Below are positions 46,642-57,262 of a DNA stretch of 64,000 nt, in pieces. The DNA lies in contig NC_053127.1 in assembly GCF_010015445.1 (NCBI RefSeq), positions 9,536,276 through 9,600,275 of the forward strand, read 5' to 3'. The notes below the pieces were generated by a model. The model made no database searches and was not told the DNA's origin. It was given only the letters and a program-made list of their open reading frames with translations. The number at the start of each line of letters is the position of its first letter. Within the stretch, counting starts at the first letter, position 1. The position numbers and the translations under genes were made by a program. The DNA comes from Perca fluviatilis (taxonomy: Eukaryota; Chordata; Actinopteri; Perciformes; Percidae).

Positions 46642-47059
46642 CAACACATTCTCACACCCAACTCGTAAAATAAGGACGTTTGGTCAGGAGCCTTTCTCGT
46701 TCTTATTTGACGTTAAAAGTCTCCTTTAGCGTCTCATGTAAACGTGCTTGGTCGCCACTATTGCCGTCCCTTTTTAACGGAATCGCGGAGGTTGGTTTTA
46801 GGAGAAAAACAACGGGGAAAGGACGCCTGAAAAGCCGGGAAACACACGCCGTAGACGGGGGAAACAAAACGCCACACGCGGGGCGCAAACCCGAGTCTCC
46901 TGAGTGAAAGTCTGGTGTTTTACCCATCCGCCATCCTTATGCAGCAATTTCCCATTACATACCACTTGGGTATGCCAGGGTGCCTTTTTCGTCCCATCAG
47001 ACGCTGAAGGACACTGCCCAAACGTACTTATTTTACGAGTTCGGAATGAGAACGGGTTG
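46642..47059. mobile_element. TIR element carrying a tRNA-like module
   Basis: Left end CAACACATTCTCACACC and right end (reverse complement) CAACCCGTTCTCATTCC form the inverted repeat, and AACTCGTAAAATAAGNACGT matches on both sides just inside. Identical 7-bp flanks GTTGATT (46635-46641, 47060-47066) mark the target duplication. On the minus strand 46945-46865 reads GGATGGCGGATGGGTAAAAC, then CTCGGGTTTGCGCCCC, an arrangement like a tRNA-derived SINE head with A- and B-box-like parts. Frames here show no protein family. Confidence 0.75.
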
Positions 47060-47282
47060 GTTGATTACATAAATTACAGTGGCAATTATATGACAACAAT
47101 TTGACCTGAAGGTGTCCTATTAGACTTTGTTATTTCCTTTGCACGGTGTAAAGTTTGTCTTAATGGTGATGCTAAAAGAAAGGAGAACTGGTAAAAATAA
47201 ACATCATGCTTCATCTTTTTGTACGGAGCCCCGGAGGTGACATGGAGAAAAAAGAAGAAAAAAAACATGTACTGGGGACAAA

Positions 47283-47835
47283 CACTTTTGCGAGATCTTG
47301 AATTTGTTTTGCGATATCTCGAGTTTTATTTGCAATATCTCAAGTTTCATTTGCGAGATCTCACAAATTAAACAAATAATAAGGCTAACCTTAGTAACTA
47401 GCTAGTAGCCCTAGCTACTAAGGTTAGCCTGCAGTCATTGACATCAACAGTCAATGACAATGTTCATTATAACACTTGACGTTGGCATGTATTAATTAGT
47501 AATGCTTATCAAAATAAACGATGGATGTATTTAGACAACCAAGGAGATGTAATCATCATGTCGTGCTACTAGCTCGAGCCACTAGCTAGCGCCGCAGTCA
47601 ACGACAATGTTCATTATAACACTTCCCGTTGGCATGTAGTAATTAGTAATGCTTATCAAAATAAATGATGGATGTATTTAGACAACCAAGGAGATGTAAT
47701 CATTATGTCGTGCCACTAGCTAGCGCCACTAGCTAGCTAGCTACTAAGGTTAGCCTTTGTTTGTTGGATTTGCGAGATCTTGCAAATGAAACTCGAGATA
47801 TCGCAAGAAAAACTTGATATCTCGCAAAAATAGTC
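47283..47835. mobile_element. Foldback element rich in GAGATCTC palindromes
   Basis: The left part (47289-47365) has four variants of TTGCGAGATCTTG / TTGCGATATCTCGAG, and the right part (47768-47828) carries their inverse (GCGAGATCTTGCAAATGAAA, CTCGAGATATCGCAAG). Inside, AAGGTTAGCC and GGCTAACCTT blocks repeat in both orientations (47382-47430 and 47740-47757). The centre is a 147-bp tandem duplication. Confidence 0.65.
47447..47740. repeat. 147-bp tandem duplication
   Basis: The block around ACAATGTTCATTATAACACT recurs exactly 147 bp later (47461 and 47608 for TGTTCATTAT). The two copies share TAATGCTTATCAAAATAAA and ACAACCAAGGAGATGTAATC and differ by about a dozen substitutions, for example CTTGACG/CTTCCCG and CATGTATT/CATGTAGT. 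Confidence 0.9.
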
Positions 47836-49790
47836 AGTATTGTATGGTACAGTACGTGTTTTTGGGGTTGCTAGAAAAAAAAGTTGAGGGGTCATTTGCA
47901 CTTATATATTGAGATACGTTCTGAACAAAAGTGTGTAAAGGGCTTGGGTATACTCGATCAGAAGTTGTTTGTACAATGTGCTGTCCCACCACGTCAGTAT
48001 TCAAAAATGTTTAGTATAGTTCTGAACAGCTACAGTCGAAAAGTCGAAAAGCCAGCCATCATAGAAAGGGGGAGACATGCTATTATTAAAATATGGGACT
48101 AAGCATGCTCATTTTTTTTTAGACAGTCTCACCTGGAAGGCATTCATAGTTCATAGCTCTTGGTTGTACACACACACACTCCAGAAATAATCACAATGTG
48201 ATAAAAATGTCAGTCTGTTTGCCGGAACTGAAAAAGACCACGGCAGCCAGCGCTGAACATAATATCCCCTCAGAGACCAATAGGTCACATTACCTGCAGT
48301 AGCCTATATTGTTTCTCTGTATGGGATTGGCCTGCTACTCAGTCAAAAGTAAGCACACTTTCTGAACATGGAAATATAAAGAAATAACAAAAAAAAAAAC
48401 TCTTTTGGGATAATTTGAAGTCAATACCTACACAAAATGTGATGAAGCTGATACTATCCAAATCCCTTGTTGCAGGAAAAATATGGTTTAGAGCAGGTTA
48501 TTTTAAATTATGCCCATGATGCCTCTGACTGTCAGATCATACAATAATTGTATGTCTTCAGCTGTGAAGACTAACTCTGGTGGGACTATAAATTATGTCT
48601 ACTTGCATTTGCTATTCCCTAGCATCCAGTAACAGCTCTTTCTTGTGCCTACTCACTAATAAATCTTTATGACTTGTTAACTATAGCATAGGGAGCCAGT
48701 TTGATACACACAGCTCATCTGCTCTGCTGATCTGCTGCTAAGTGCATTGTACTTGAGCAAGGCTACCTTTGGCAGGATATGTATGAAGCCGCTTTGCTGA
48801 AAACACAGGATATATGGTGTCCGGATCTTGGTTGAGGTTTTAGGGGGACGGCAATGCAACATTGGTTGCTATAAAATCCTACAGTAATTGCAGCTGTTCT
48901 ACTTGTTGGCCAGAGTTCTTTTTTTGCAAGGCTGCCTTTGCTCCCTTTTTGGCTTGAGCCCTTTCTAGTCATAACCTCAAATGATCTCAGATTTATTTAT
49001 AAATTGTTCTTTCATACTGATGCTTTTTTTCAAATCAGTGTTGATTCCCAATCCCTCCCTTCACTAGCCTAAAGCAATGTCATTTGAGGTTCCTGCTTAC
49101 AGATCTTCTTTTCTTTCGCCCTTTAGACCTGTTTGTCAGTTATTTTCTTTTTCTCACCAACAGGATATTCTTACATGGTGTAACTGGTGGTTTGCTTACT
49201 CCTTGCTGGACTTCATCCAGCTGACCTCACTGACCTCTCAAGATGTATTGATCCGTATTGCATCCCTTCATGAAATATCTCTTCTTAACCTGGTGGAGGC
49301 GATGCAACCAGAGGCAAGGTCAAGCGCTGGTCTGGAGGTGGAGAGAGGTGAGGGCATGCCTGGATTATTAACGGGGCATATTCGGCCCTCTGAATTCGAA
49401 GAGTCTGAAGTATTCAAGAGTATTCGAATAAATACTTATTCAAATGGTTTAATGTTCCTATTGAGCCTGACCTGTCTGATGGGATAGAAACTTAACTGGG
49501 TGTGAACTTGGTAGATGTACATTGCACAGGGGTGACTGGTGGCAGTGAGAGGAGACCAATAAATATCCATGTCCAGGACCATAACAGAAATATCAATGTG
49601 TAGGAGTCATTTGTAATGCTTGGTAGGCGGTGATGGAAGCTTGGTGACGTACTGATTGCTTGAACTCTTGGTAGCTAACAGGATAATAAATTAATCCGGT
49701 TAACTCAAGAGAACATATTTCTACCACCTACTCTTGTCTCACGGCTGACTGCATCCATGCTGCCAATCTTATGTAAAGTAGTTTATTCCC
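47836..49790. other. No supported gene; one unexplained 136-codon frame
   Basis: The frame 49077-49487 (plus) is longer than its neighbours but has no signal peptide, domain or splice context I recognise. Its last part (ATTCGAAGAGTCTGAAGTAT onward) lies in ATTCGAAT-type repetitive sequence, so it is probably fortuitous. Confidence 0.4.
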
Positions 49791-49799
49791 CAGCAGAAC

Positions 49800-50265
49800 G
49801 GGATGAGTCTTGACCCCGGGTTCCCAGACGTTCCAGCCACACCACAACTTAATGTAATTTGACCCTGTTCCTCACCCGGCAAACGCCCCCCTTTTCCATC
49901 CCTCTCCTTGATCTTTTCCATCCCTCTCCTCAACCCTTTCCATCCCTCTCCTCGACCCTCTCCCCGGGCAGAGCAGCAGCTTGGCCGCGGCGCTGGAAGA
50001 TGACGTAGTATTAAGAGCGACACCGGTAGCAAGTAGTATGAAAGCCCGAACATCCACGTAGGGCGGTTGGTTGGGATGGTGGATGGGTTAAACAACACAG
50101 GACTTTCACCAAAGAGACCAGGGTCCATGTCCCATTCTTGTCCCGCATGTCACAGAAACGTACAAATATGACGTCAAAGGGCTAGACGTGAGTCCCGAGA
50201 ACGTCGAATAATGGTGCCAAAAGTCCCGACCAAGCGTATTTTAAACAATAAATAAAGTAAGACCT
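49800..50265 (-). mobile_element. tRNA-module TIR family, third member (degenerate)
   Basis: On the minus strand the order ACGCTTGGTCGGGACTTTTG, then ATTCGACGTT, parallels the left part of 46642-47059. The block GGATGGTGGATGGGTTAAAC with CAGGACTTTCACC on the plus strand (50074-50114) matches the tRNA-like module there. AGTAGTATGAAAGCCCG (50031-50047) matches, inverted, sequence near 10925-10945 in the first member. The termini are decayed; the limits given are approximate. Confidence 0.5.
49891..49963. repeat. 22-bp tandem repeat (TTTCCATCCCTCTCCT)
   Basis: Three contiguous units of YTTTCCATCCCTCTCCTYRA plus one partial unit, about 22 bp each. A single further copy of TTTCCATCCCTCT occurs at 50501-50513. 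Confidence 0.85.
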
Positions 50266-50514
50266 TTTTTCTTATAGTCTCTTATAGTTAAGTACTAGTC
50301 TTTCTGGCATAATTTATTATTATGGTCAACTTAATTATTTCCTGAATTTTGTATAACCATAGTCCCTATAGATCTATGTAGAAATAGAATTCAAATGGAG
50401 AAAAAAAAATTGGCAGAGGACACCCAGACCCACTCTTTTGTGCCCCTCCCCCCCCACACTTTTCAACCCAAAGTTACACCCTTGCCTCTCATCGACCCAT
50501 TTCCATCCCTCTAA

Positions 50515-51116
50515 AGGCAGCTACACACCGGGCCGATAATCGGCTGTCGGACAGTCTGGTGAGGTCAGTGACTCGAGTCTGTTCGGTGGGTTCCGTGCTG
50601 TCGTCCATCCGAGGGGCTGTCGGCCTTCATTTTGGCCGACCTGACATGTTCAGTCGGAGACAGGGCAGTCGAGACTCAACCGGAAATGGCGAGCGGAATG
50701 AGCGTGACTAGAGTCTCTCAAAATCTGACGAAAATCTTTTAAACTGACCTTTGTTGATCTGAAATGAAGACAGATTCAGCAACGGCATGGCCTATTTCTC
50801 ACTTAAAATGTTTTCAGAAACATGTTTCAGTGAACTATTTTAGTACAATATGAGATCGTATTGTGAACAAGCCGCCATGACAGTCTGGCTTTGACTTTCC
50901 CGGAGAAAACAAACCCACGTGACACGTTCGTCCAATCAGCTGCCGGTTTTAATTTTTTGGGCAACACAGATTAGCGCCACCTGCTGTTATGGAGACGTAT
51001 TACGTCTCGTCTCTTCGGTGTGTTCTGAGGCACTTTTTGGACCAACTCGGGGAGACTGATCGGTCCGACTGGCTTTTCTGTCGACGGTCAGTCGTCTGGT
51101 TGGTGTGTAACTGCCT
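50515..51116. mobile_element. TIR element with TAA duplication (AGGCAGCTACACACC ends)
   Basis: Ends AGGCAGCTACACACC and (right, reverse complement) AGGCAGTTACACACC form the inverted repeat. TAA flanks both sides (50512-50514, 51117-51119). Subterminal parts carry CGGCTGTCGG / CCGACAG-like and ACTG-ACCG blocks in both orientations. The 602-bp body is non-coding. The 3-bp TAA target suggests PIF/Harbinger. Confidence 0.78.
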
Positions 51117-51226
51117 TAATCGACCCTAATCATCCCATCAAACAAGACCCTTACCCTATCCTTCCTGTATCCTAAGCTATTCCAAATAAAAATACTTTCA
51201 TATCGTTTAATGGTGTGCTCCTGTTA

Positions 51227-52148
51227 AGCCTGGCTCACACTACAGGAGTTTTAAAATCCTAACCGATTTTGAAATCTGGTTGCAGCACACACTTGAGGAG
51301 AATCTTTGCAGATTTTCTTCCCTCAAATCTTAAACATGCTCACACTACAAGATTTGAAAATAGTGGGGCATCACACACTAAAAGATATTCTTATCACCTC
51401 ACGTGACGCGATCTCACGGGGAAGCGCATGTAAACAAAATGGATACTGTGTCACGGCAACTTGCTGTAGTAATACTTATTCTTTGTACCAATAAAAAACA
51501 AAAGAAAATAAAACGAGTGTAGACGAGAATATTATTCAAACAAACTATGTGCAATGCATCTTTTGTTAGACCTGAATGTAGCAGATGATCATTGATTTAG
51601 ATCTAATGTTTACATTTGCTAGCTAGTGCGCTAGCAACTTTGTACACTCACCCGGTAGGTCCAAATCTGAAGCGATCTCTCCCCAGCTCTTCTCTTTATC
51701 ATTCCGATTATGATACTCTTTTGATGATACATTAAACAGGCACTTGTGCTGTTGCCACATCTCCACCATCCTTTCTTCCAACTCAGTTGTCCACCGGACC
51801 ACAACTACAGCTGCTTTCGCGGACATTTTCAAAAGTTTCCGTCACTTCCGTCTCCTTGCAGACCTGTCTCTCATTGGCTATTGTGGAAGTACTGACGTAA
51901 TCATAGTCGTTTCACGCCCGATTATAATCCTAGATATCAAACATGTTTGATATTATCGGGGCGGCCCCGATGTGTCTGCGAGCAGATCGGGAGGTGCAAG
52001 ATTCGATCTGTGAACGCCTCACATTACAAGATAACCTGTGCCGAACATCGGAACCGATCGAGGTCCTCGACAACATTTTTTCTCAGATTCTCGGGAGGGG
52101 TAAATCGGGTATAAATCGGCCTAAAACTCCTGTAGTGTGAGCCAGGCA
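51227..52148 (-). mobile_element. PIF/Harbinger-like element keeping a MADF/Myb-like exon
   Basis: Ends AGCCTGGCTCACACTACAGG and (right, reverse complement) TGCCTGGCTCACACTACAGG, extending to GAGTTTTA, form the inverted repeat, with TTA on both sides (51224-51226, 52149-52151). The 922-bp copy keeps one exon of the accessory DNA-binding protein on the minus strand. Harbinger elements encode a transposase plus such a protein; only part of the latter remains. Confidence 0.82.
51652..51832 (-). pseudogene. Transposon MADF/Myb-SANT-like exon with splice donor
   Basis: From the ATG at 51832 on the minus strand the frame reads MKMSAKAAVVVVRWTTELEE, then VEMWQQHKCLFNVSSKEYHN, then WGEIASDLDLPG. The W, the acidic E-L-E stretch, the C-L-[FY]-[ND] block and the following W-x-E-I-A are features of MADF/Myb-SANT-like DNA-binding domains in Harbinger accessory proteins. 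GTGAGT follows at 51651-51646, a good donor, as expected of the interrupted gene. No downstream exon lies inside the element, so it is a remnant. Confidence 0.65.
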
Positions 52149-52632
52149 TTAGTGAACCTTCAAATAAAGTGGTTTACATAGTCTGGCTAAGCTGTTTGAT
52201 GGTTTACAACCTGTTTGATTATCTTATTCCGCCATCTACCTCAATAGTAGTGACGTTGCCGTGTTCTTAGATCTCAGAAATTAGATGTGATCATGTGGCA
52301 ATTAGTTAGGCTTAAGTCAAAATGAAAGAATGAAAGAAGGAATTGTTGATTAAACAGGTGTTTAAATGTCATTGGTTTTAGCCTCTGTGTTTGTTGATAT
52401 TTTCTCCAGCCAGTAATTTAAAGTTTCAATTATGTCGATAGAGGACATTCTTTTTCATCATGAGCTGTGCGCTCTGCCAGCACAGCACGGTCTACAATTG
52501 TGTCACTTTGTTTCACGCTTTGAGAGGCTCCTTCATTTCTCTTTTGCATTGCATTGTGAAACAATAGTTACCATCAACAACACATTCAAACCAGGGATTT
52601 GTATTATCTTTTATAAGTGTACTTCATTGCGT

Positions 52633-53363
52633 CAGTGCTGTGCCAGAACGCGTTCATTGAACGATAGTTCATGAACTTGTTCATATTTTGGGCGAACGTG
52701 AACTGAACGTACTGTATTACTGCCTGATGAACATTACTGTGAACTCGTTCATAACACTCGTTCGAGTCTTCCAGGCGAAAACCCGGCTAAAACGCACCGT
52801 AAACAGGCCTTAATATGTAGTGGAAAAAACAACCAATCTGGCAACACCAGCCACCAGTGTCGCACTGCCGCATGCGTCATCAAAACAAAAAGCAGCGTGG
52901 AGGCGACAAAGCAGCATGGAGGCGACAAAGCAGCAAGGAGGCGTCGTATGCATGATCATTTAAACGAGTTCTATGACAAGGTCGGTGAGGATGGGAAGAA
53001 TCTTACATTTCTGTGCAAACTTTGCCTGCCAGCTTTCAAAAAGAAAATCCGCACTTCAGTCACATCCACAGCGAACCTGAAACGGCACGCTGAACTGATT
53101 GGATGTGAAGATGAAATCTGACGCATAGTTTTGTGTTAAAACTGATAAAATAATTGCTGTCTGTGGTTCAATATGGGCTGTGGCAATAATTTTGAAAAAT
53201 AATAGCTTGCAGCAACATATGGAAAAAAAAAAAGAACTATGAACTAGTTCATTTTTGGAACTGTGAACAAAATGTTGAAGAAGAACTAGTTCATTTTAAA
53301 ATTTGTGAACTGAACTTTGAACATTCATGTAGTTCATGTAGAAAGTGAACTTTCCCAACATTG
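52633..53363 (+). mobile_element. hAT non-autonomous element with BED-finger ORF
   Basis: The left end CAGTGCTGTG and right end (reverse complement) CAATGTTGGGAAAG are hAT-like termini. The 8-bp flanks CATTGCGT (52625-52632) and CATTGCGA (53364-53371) match at 7 of 8. Subterminal regions are packed with GTTCATGAAC / GAACTAGTTC repeats, likely transposase-binding sites. The 731-bp copy contains only the N-terminal zinc-finger part of a transposase. Confidence 0.85.
52897..53121 (+). pseudogene. BED zinc-finger N-terminal fragment of a hAT transposase
   Basis: The 74-codon frame runs [20 protein letters not shown], then [19 protein letters not shown] and ends [11 protein letters not shown]. 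It has C-x2-C (LCKLC), a 20-odd residue spacer and H-x5-C, the BED-finger layout, with a basic RRRR patch before it. It stops at TGA straight after the finger, and no RNase H-like catalytic region follows inside the element. Three near-copies of an AAAGCAGCRTGGAGGCGAC unit (52891-52944) build its first codons. It may still encode a small DNA-binding peptide if expressed, which is not shown. Confidence 0.6.
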
Positions 53364-53954
53364 CATTGCGACATGTTCTAGTGCAAACTCACAACATATT
53401 CAATTGTGAAGAAATTAAAAAAAATTAACATGCTAAGTGCCTAGCTTCAATAAAACGAGGCTACACCAAGGCCCTGATTAAAAGACAATAATTTATAATG
53501 TCTGCCTATATCATGTATAATAAGCAAATAATCAATCATATAATGACTCTCTTTAAATATAATGGGATGTATCAGATATTGACTTCAGTTTGTCTGCAGT
53601 ATTCTGTGCAGATGTTGGAGAGAGAAGGCAAGGGGGTCAAACAGCCAGCTCAGGAATGTTTTCTGGGGTAAGGGTATATTAGGTTAGGCCGACATCTTCA
53701 AACTGGGTACTGTACTGGGTGTACTGGATATAATCAGTACCCTAGATTGTGCAGCAACATCTTCTTAAAGAGCCACTTCCTGTTGCACTTAGTGTTGGGA
53801 GATTTCAGATCAAACAGATGCCAGATGCAACCCTTAAATCATATTCGTTTCCATTAAGCTAGAAAATGAAAGGAAAAATCAGACCATTGTTTTTAGTTTT
53901 TTGATTAGAACAATGCACATTAATGAACATTTCTGTAAATGGACCAGTGTTAGC

Positions 53955-54148
53955 TAGTCGGCTAATTTTCAACTGTAGTCCTAGTTGCCTAGCATGCATG
54001 TCTTTATGGTGGGAAGAAACCAGAGCACCCAGAGGAAACCCACACAAGCACAGGGAGAACATGCACACTCTGAGACGACCTGGGGTCAAGCCCAGAACTT
54101 TCTTGCTGTGAGGCAGAAGTGCTAACCACTGAGCCACCGTGCTTCTTC
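53955..54148 (-). mobile_element. tRNA-derived SINE, V-SINE/HE1-like
   Basis: Read on the minus strand it opens AGCACGGTGGCTCAGTGGTT with a tRNA-like A-box region, has TGGGCTTGACCCC as a weak B-box, and continues TGCATGTTCTCCCTGTG, TGTGGGTTTCCTCTGG, TTTCTTCCCACCATAAAGAC. This order is that of an old vertebrate SINE family I recognise from fish genomes. The exact family name is from memory. Confidence 0.7.
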
Positions 54149-54788
54149 TAAAGTCATTTTGAAAACCTTTGAGTGTCTGAAATATATAATACATCTCTAT
54201 CAGTGAAAGAAGGCAACACTGGAAAGAAAAAAAGAGTGGAGAAGGTAAAATGGAAAAGAAAGAAGGATTCATCATGGGATTGAGGAAGGCAGCCTGCCAG
54301 GCTGTTAAAAACAATTAATCCCAGAACATCCTTTTCACAAAAATCCTAGAAAGCCTGCTAAATTACACATACTTGCAATGCTGTGTCTTTACCATAAAGC
54401 CATAGCAGGGACAATCAGCAACCGACAGAGTCAGTAAGAAGGGATAAACAAAGAATGCAAATCACAACCCCATTATTCATGCACGAGTAAGTAACTATTC
54501 TTGCAACTTGACATGGAAAATAATTCATTTGAACCTACAATATAAGGATATCTAATAAGAGGCTGACAGTTACATGTGTTTACTGAGCTTCTCCAAATGC
54601 CATTGGAGAGGTGTACACACGGAGATTTACATGAGGGGACTTGTGAACAGGCAACGCTACCGCCAGACAAGAACGTCAATATTAGATGCTTCTACTAAAC
54701 CCCAGATTTAGTTCAATGCACATGTTTTTCATGTAAAAATTTTCATCTGCACAGCACATGGCATCCAAAGAATGGTTAAGGTTTATAA

Positions 54789-55255
54789 TAGTCTCTACCC
54801 ACGACGTTCCACTTCCTGGGATTGATCCGGTGCCACCGGAAATTCCGCAGAATTTAACTTTTTTTGGCCAGATGTACGTTACCTTCCACTCTCTTTGTGT
54901 TGGAATTTTAAACTCCGGTGGATTTCTGAGGACTATATGGTTAACTGCTCCTCAGATCTCTGCAGGGTAAATCCAGACAGATAGCTACACTATCTGTCCA
55001 ATCTGAGTTTTCTGTTGCACAACTAAAACAACTTTTGAACGTACACACGATTCACCAAAACAAGTTCCTTCCCGAGGCTATTTTGCAGCAAACCGGGCCT
55101 GCTGCCGGTGCTTAGTGCAGCCTAAGACAATTGTGATTGGTTTAATGAAATACCAATAAACCAGAGCACGTTTTTCTCCCATCACAGAATACTGTGTGGA
55201 CTAGCCAGACCCTCCTCCGCAGCACTGTGGAGGAAGGTCTGGCAAAGCGAGACTA
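54789..55255 (+). mobile_element. TAGTCT/AGACTA family, copy 3
   Basis: Starts TAGTCT, ends AGACTA; flanks GGTTTATAA and GGTTTGAAA agree at 7 of 9. It contains CAGATCTCTGCAGGGTAAAT (54953-54972), GTTGCAC-ACTAAAACAACTTT and the right-end hairpin CCTCCTCCGCAGCACTGTGGAGGAAGG region (55210-55239). Non-coding. Confidence 0.8.
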
Positions 55256-56479
55256 GGTTTGAAATAATGTGGTAGTTAATAAAATAGGGCTAACATTCAT
55301 GTGCAGGGGTGTTGTCACATTACAATCTGGACGTAACTAGTGCGATGCTGCTAAAGGAAGGGCTTTCCACAACTACATTTACTGGTATGGTACCAAGTGA
55401 CACATGATGTGAAGATGTTCAGTACATTCATTTCTGTGTTAATGTTAATTATCATATATTTGTAAATAATAACTTTTTTTTTTTTTAAACAAGACTGGAA
55501 GAAAATTGAATTAGCGGAGTTATAAAGTGGATAAACTTCCTTCAAGAGTCCTTTTGAAAAATGTTGCATCTGGAAATATAGAATCAATATCCCATTATGA
55601 AGAATATTATTTGAACAACAAGCAACAAATGGCTTTGTGCTTGTCAAAATCTATCATTAATTAAACAGGCAAATGTTTTTTTGCGCACCTTTCCCCATTA
55701 ACATTTCATAGAAATTGATTCACTGAAGGACGAAGCAAATTGAATTCATTAAACAAACTTTTTTTTTTTTTTACACAGCATACACCTCTGTTTATTGATG
55801 TGACAAAATAATGATAAACAGACTCATTGATTTTGACACATCAGTGCTGTGCTAGTGTCGGGTCAACAGTTAGAAGGAGCGGCTGATGTAAATACTTTGG
55901 GACCAACAGAAGCATCCCAGCGGACTCCTTTACACGGTTGGGCTGATAGAACATCCAACTGGAGTCTTGAAGTCAAAAGGAGTCAGCATTTAATATCTCT
56001 GGTTCACTCGAAAGAAAGGAACGTTATAAAATAACATATATAACAGAAGATGGTCTTTGAAAATGCTCTTGAACTCTAAGAACATTTGTTATCAGGAAAC
56101 ATAATCGGGACGATCTCAAGCTCATTGCAGATTAACCAACCTTGTCTATCAGAAATTCCATATTTCTACAACTAATTTGCAATTGCAAATACCTATCGAG
56201 AGAAACGTAATGCCGCTCAAGTTATGTTTTTATCAACATAATGAGGAATCTCCAAAGTCGCACGTTCACTGACTACGTACATATGTTTTTTTTGTGTGCT
56301 TTACAATATCTGCAATACAAGAAGCTGAAGTTATGGATACAACAAAGTTTTTTATACGGAACAGGAACACTAGTAACAGATCTCACCGGCCGGAGAGTGA
56401 TTCAGAAGCAGCGTCAGACACAAAGTGTTGCAGGTTTCTGAATCCGCTGTTGGAACCAAGGGGGTAAGCTTCGCTTCAG

Positions 56480-57110
56480 AACTCGAACCTCCTATGGCGC
56501 CATTTTGTTGCTACCTGGCCATCACCTCCCGCTAGCCCTCCACTGACTAGCATTAATTTTGGCGCCACTTGACAGCGAATAACTTTACATCTGAAGCGTT
56601 TAAAGACTCTATTTGTCCATTGTTTAGTTCTAAAGAAACACGACAATGTATAAAAGGCTCCATTACCTTGTATCTCACATTATGGCTCCGTAGAAAACTC
56701 TTTTGTAAAAATAGGCTAACGATTGTGTCACATAGTAGAGGAATTACCGTATAGTACAGGATAAGCTTGCAGGCAGTTTCGACTTACATGAGCGGTTTAG
56801 GTTTAATTACTAATGTTAACTAGCATTTTAGTTGGCAATAATTAGCCTGTGCCCATTTTATCTCCTTACATATACCTACACTCTCCGTCTCTGTAAGATT
56901 GGGAATGATTGAGATTTCTCTTGGCACAGCTACCAGAAGACTTACAACTTTCAGACAGGTTGCTCACGTCACATTTACGCTGTCTCTCTCAGTTGGAGGC
57001 TGCGCAGTAAAGCTGGCCATCACCAGAAAAGTGCTTCTAGTATCCTTCACTGGTCTCCGTCCAGAGCAACGGGGTCTGTTGGTCCATTATATAATGTCTA
57101 TGGTTGTAAC
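56480..57110. repeat. Long interspersed repeat, class unclear
   Basis: The segment runs from CTATGGCGCCATTTTG near 56493 to TATATAATGTCTATGG near 57089 and contains CTTACAACTTTCAGACAGGT and AGCTGGCCATCACCAGAAAA, which I remember as dispersed in percomorph genomes. Terminal repeats are not clear, apart from the possible CTATGG/ATAG-type ends. Confidence 0.4.
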
Positions 57111-57233
57111 ACTTGAGTTAAGTGACTGTATTGCTGGCTAGCTAGCGAGTTAACATTATTAGTTGTTATTAAGAGAAATGAGTTGCTAATAGAGATGGGC
57201 GGATGATTTGTCTGATGATTTGTCATGTACACA

Positions 57234-57262
57234 GGGGGGTAGGTGGGTAGGGGGTTGGGGGG
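57234..57262 (+). other. G-quadruplex-type sequence
   Basis: G runs of 6, 3, 5 and 6 bases with loops TAGGT, TA and TT lie within 29 bp on the plus strand. The pattern is a strong candidate for a parallel intramolecular quadruplex. Function is unknown. Confidence 0.6.

Noticed and set aside
49077..49487. 136-codon plus-strand open frame
   Set aside because: No domain, signal peptide or flanking splice sites, and its end enters ATTCGAAT-type repetitive sequence.
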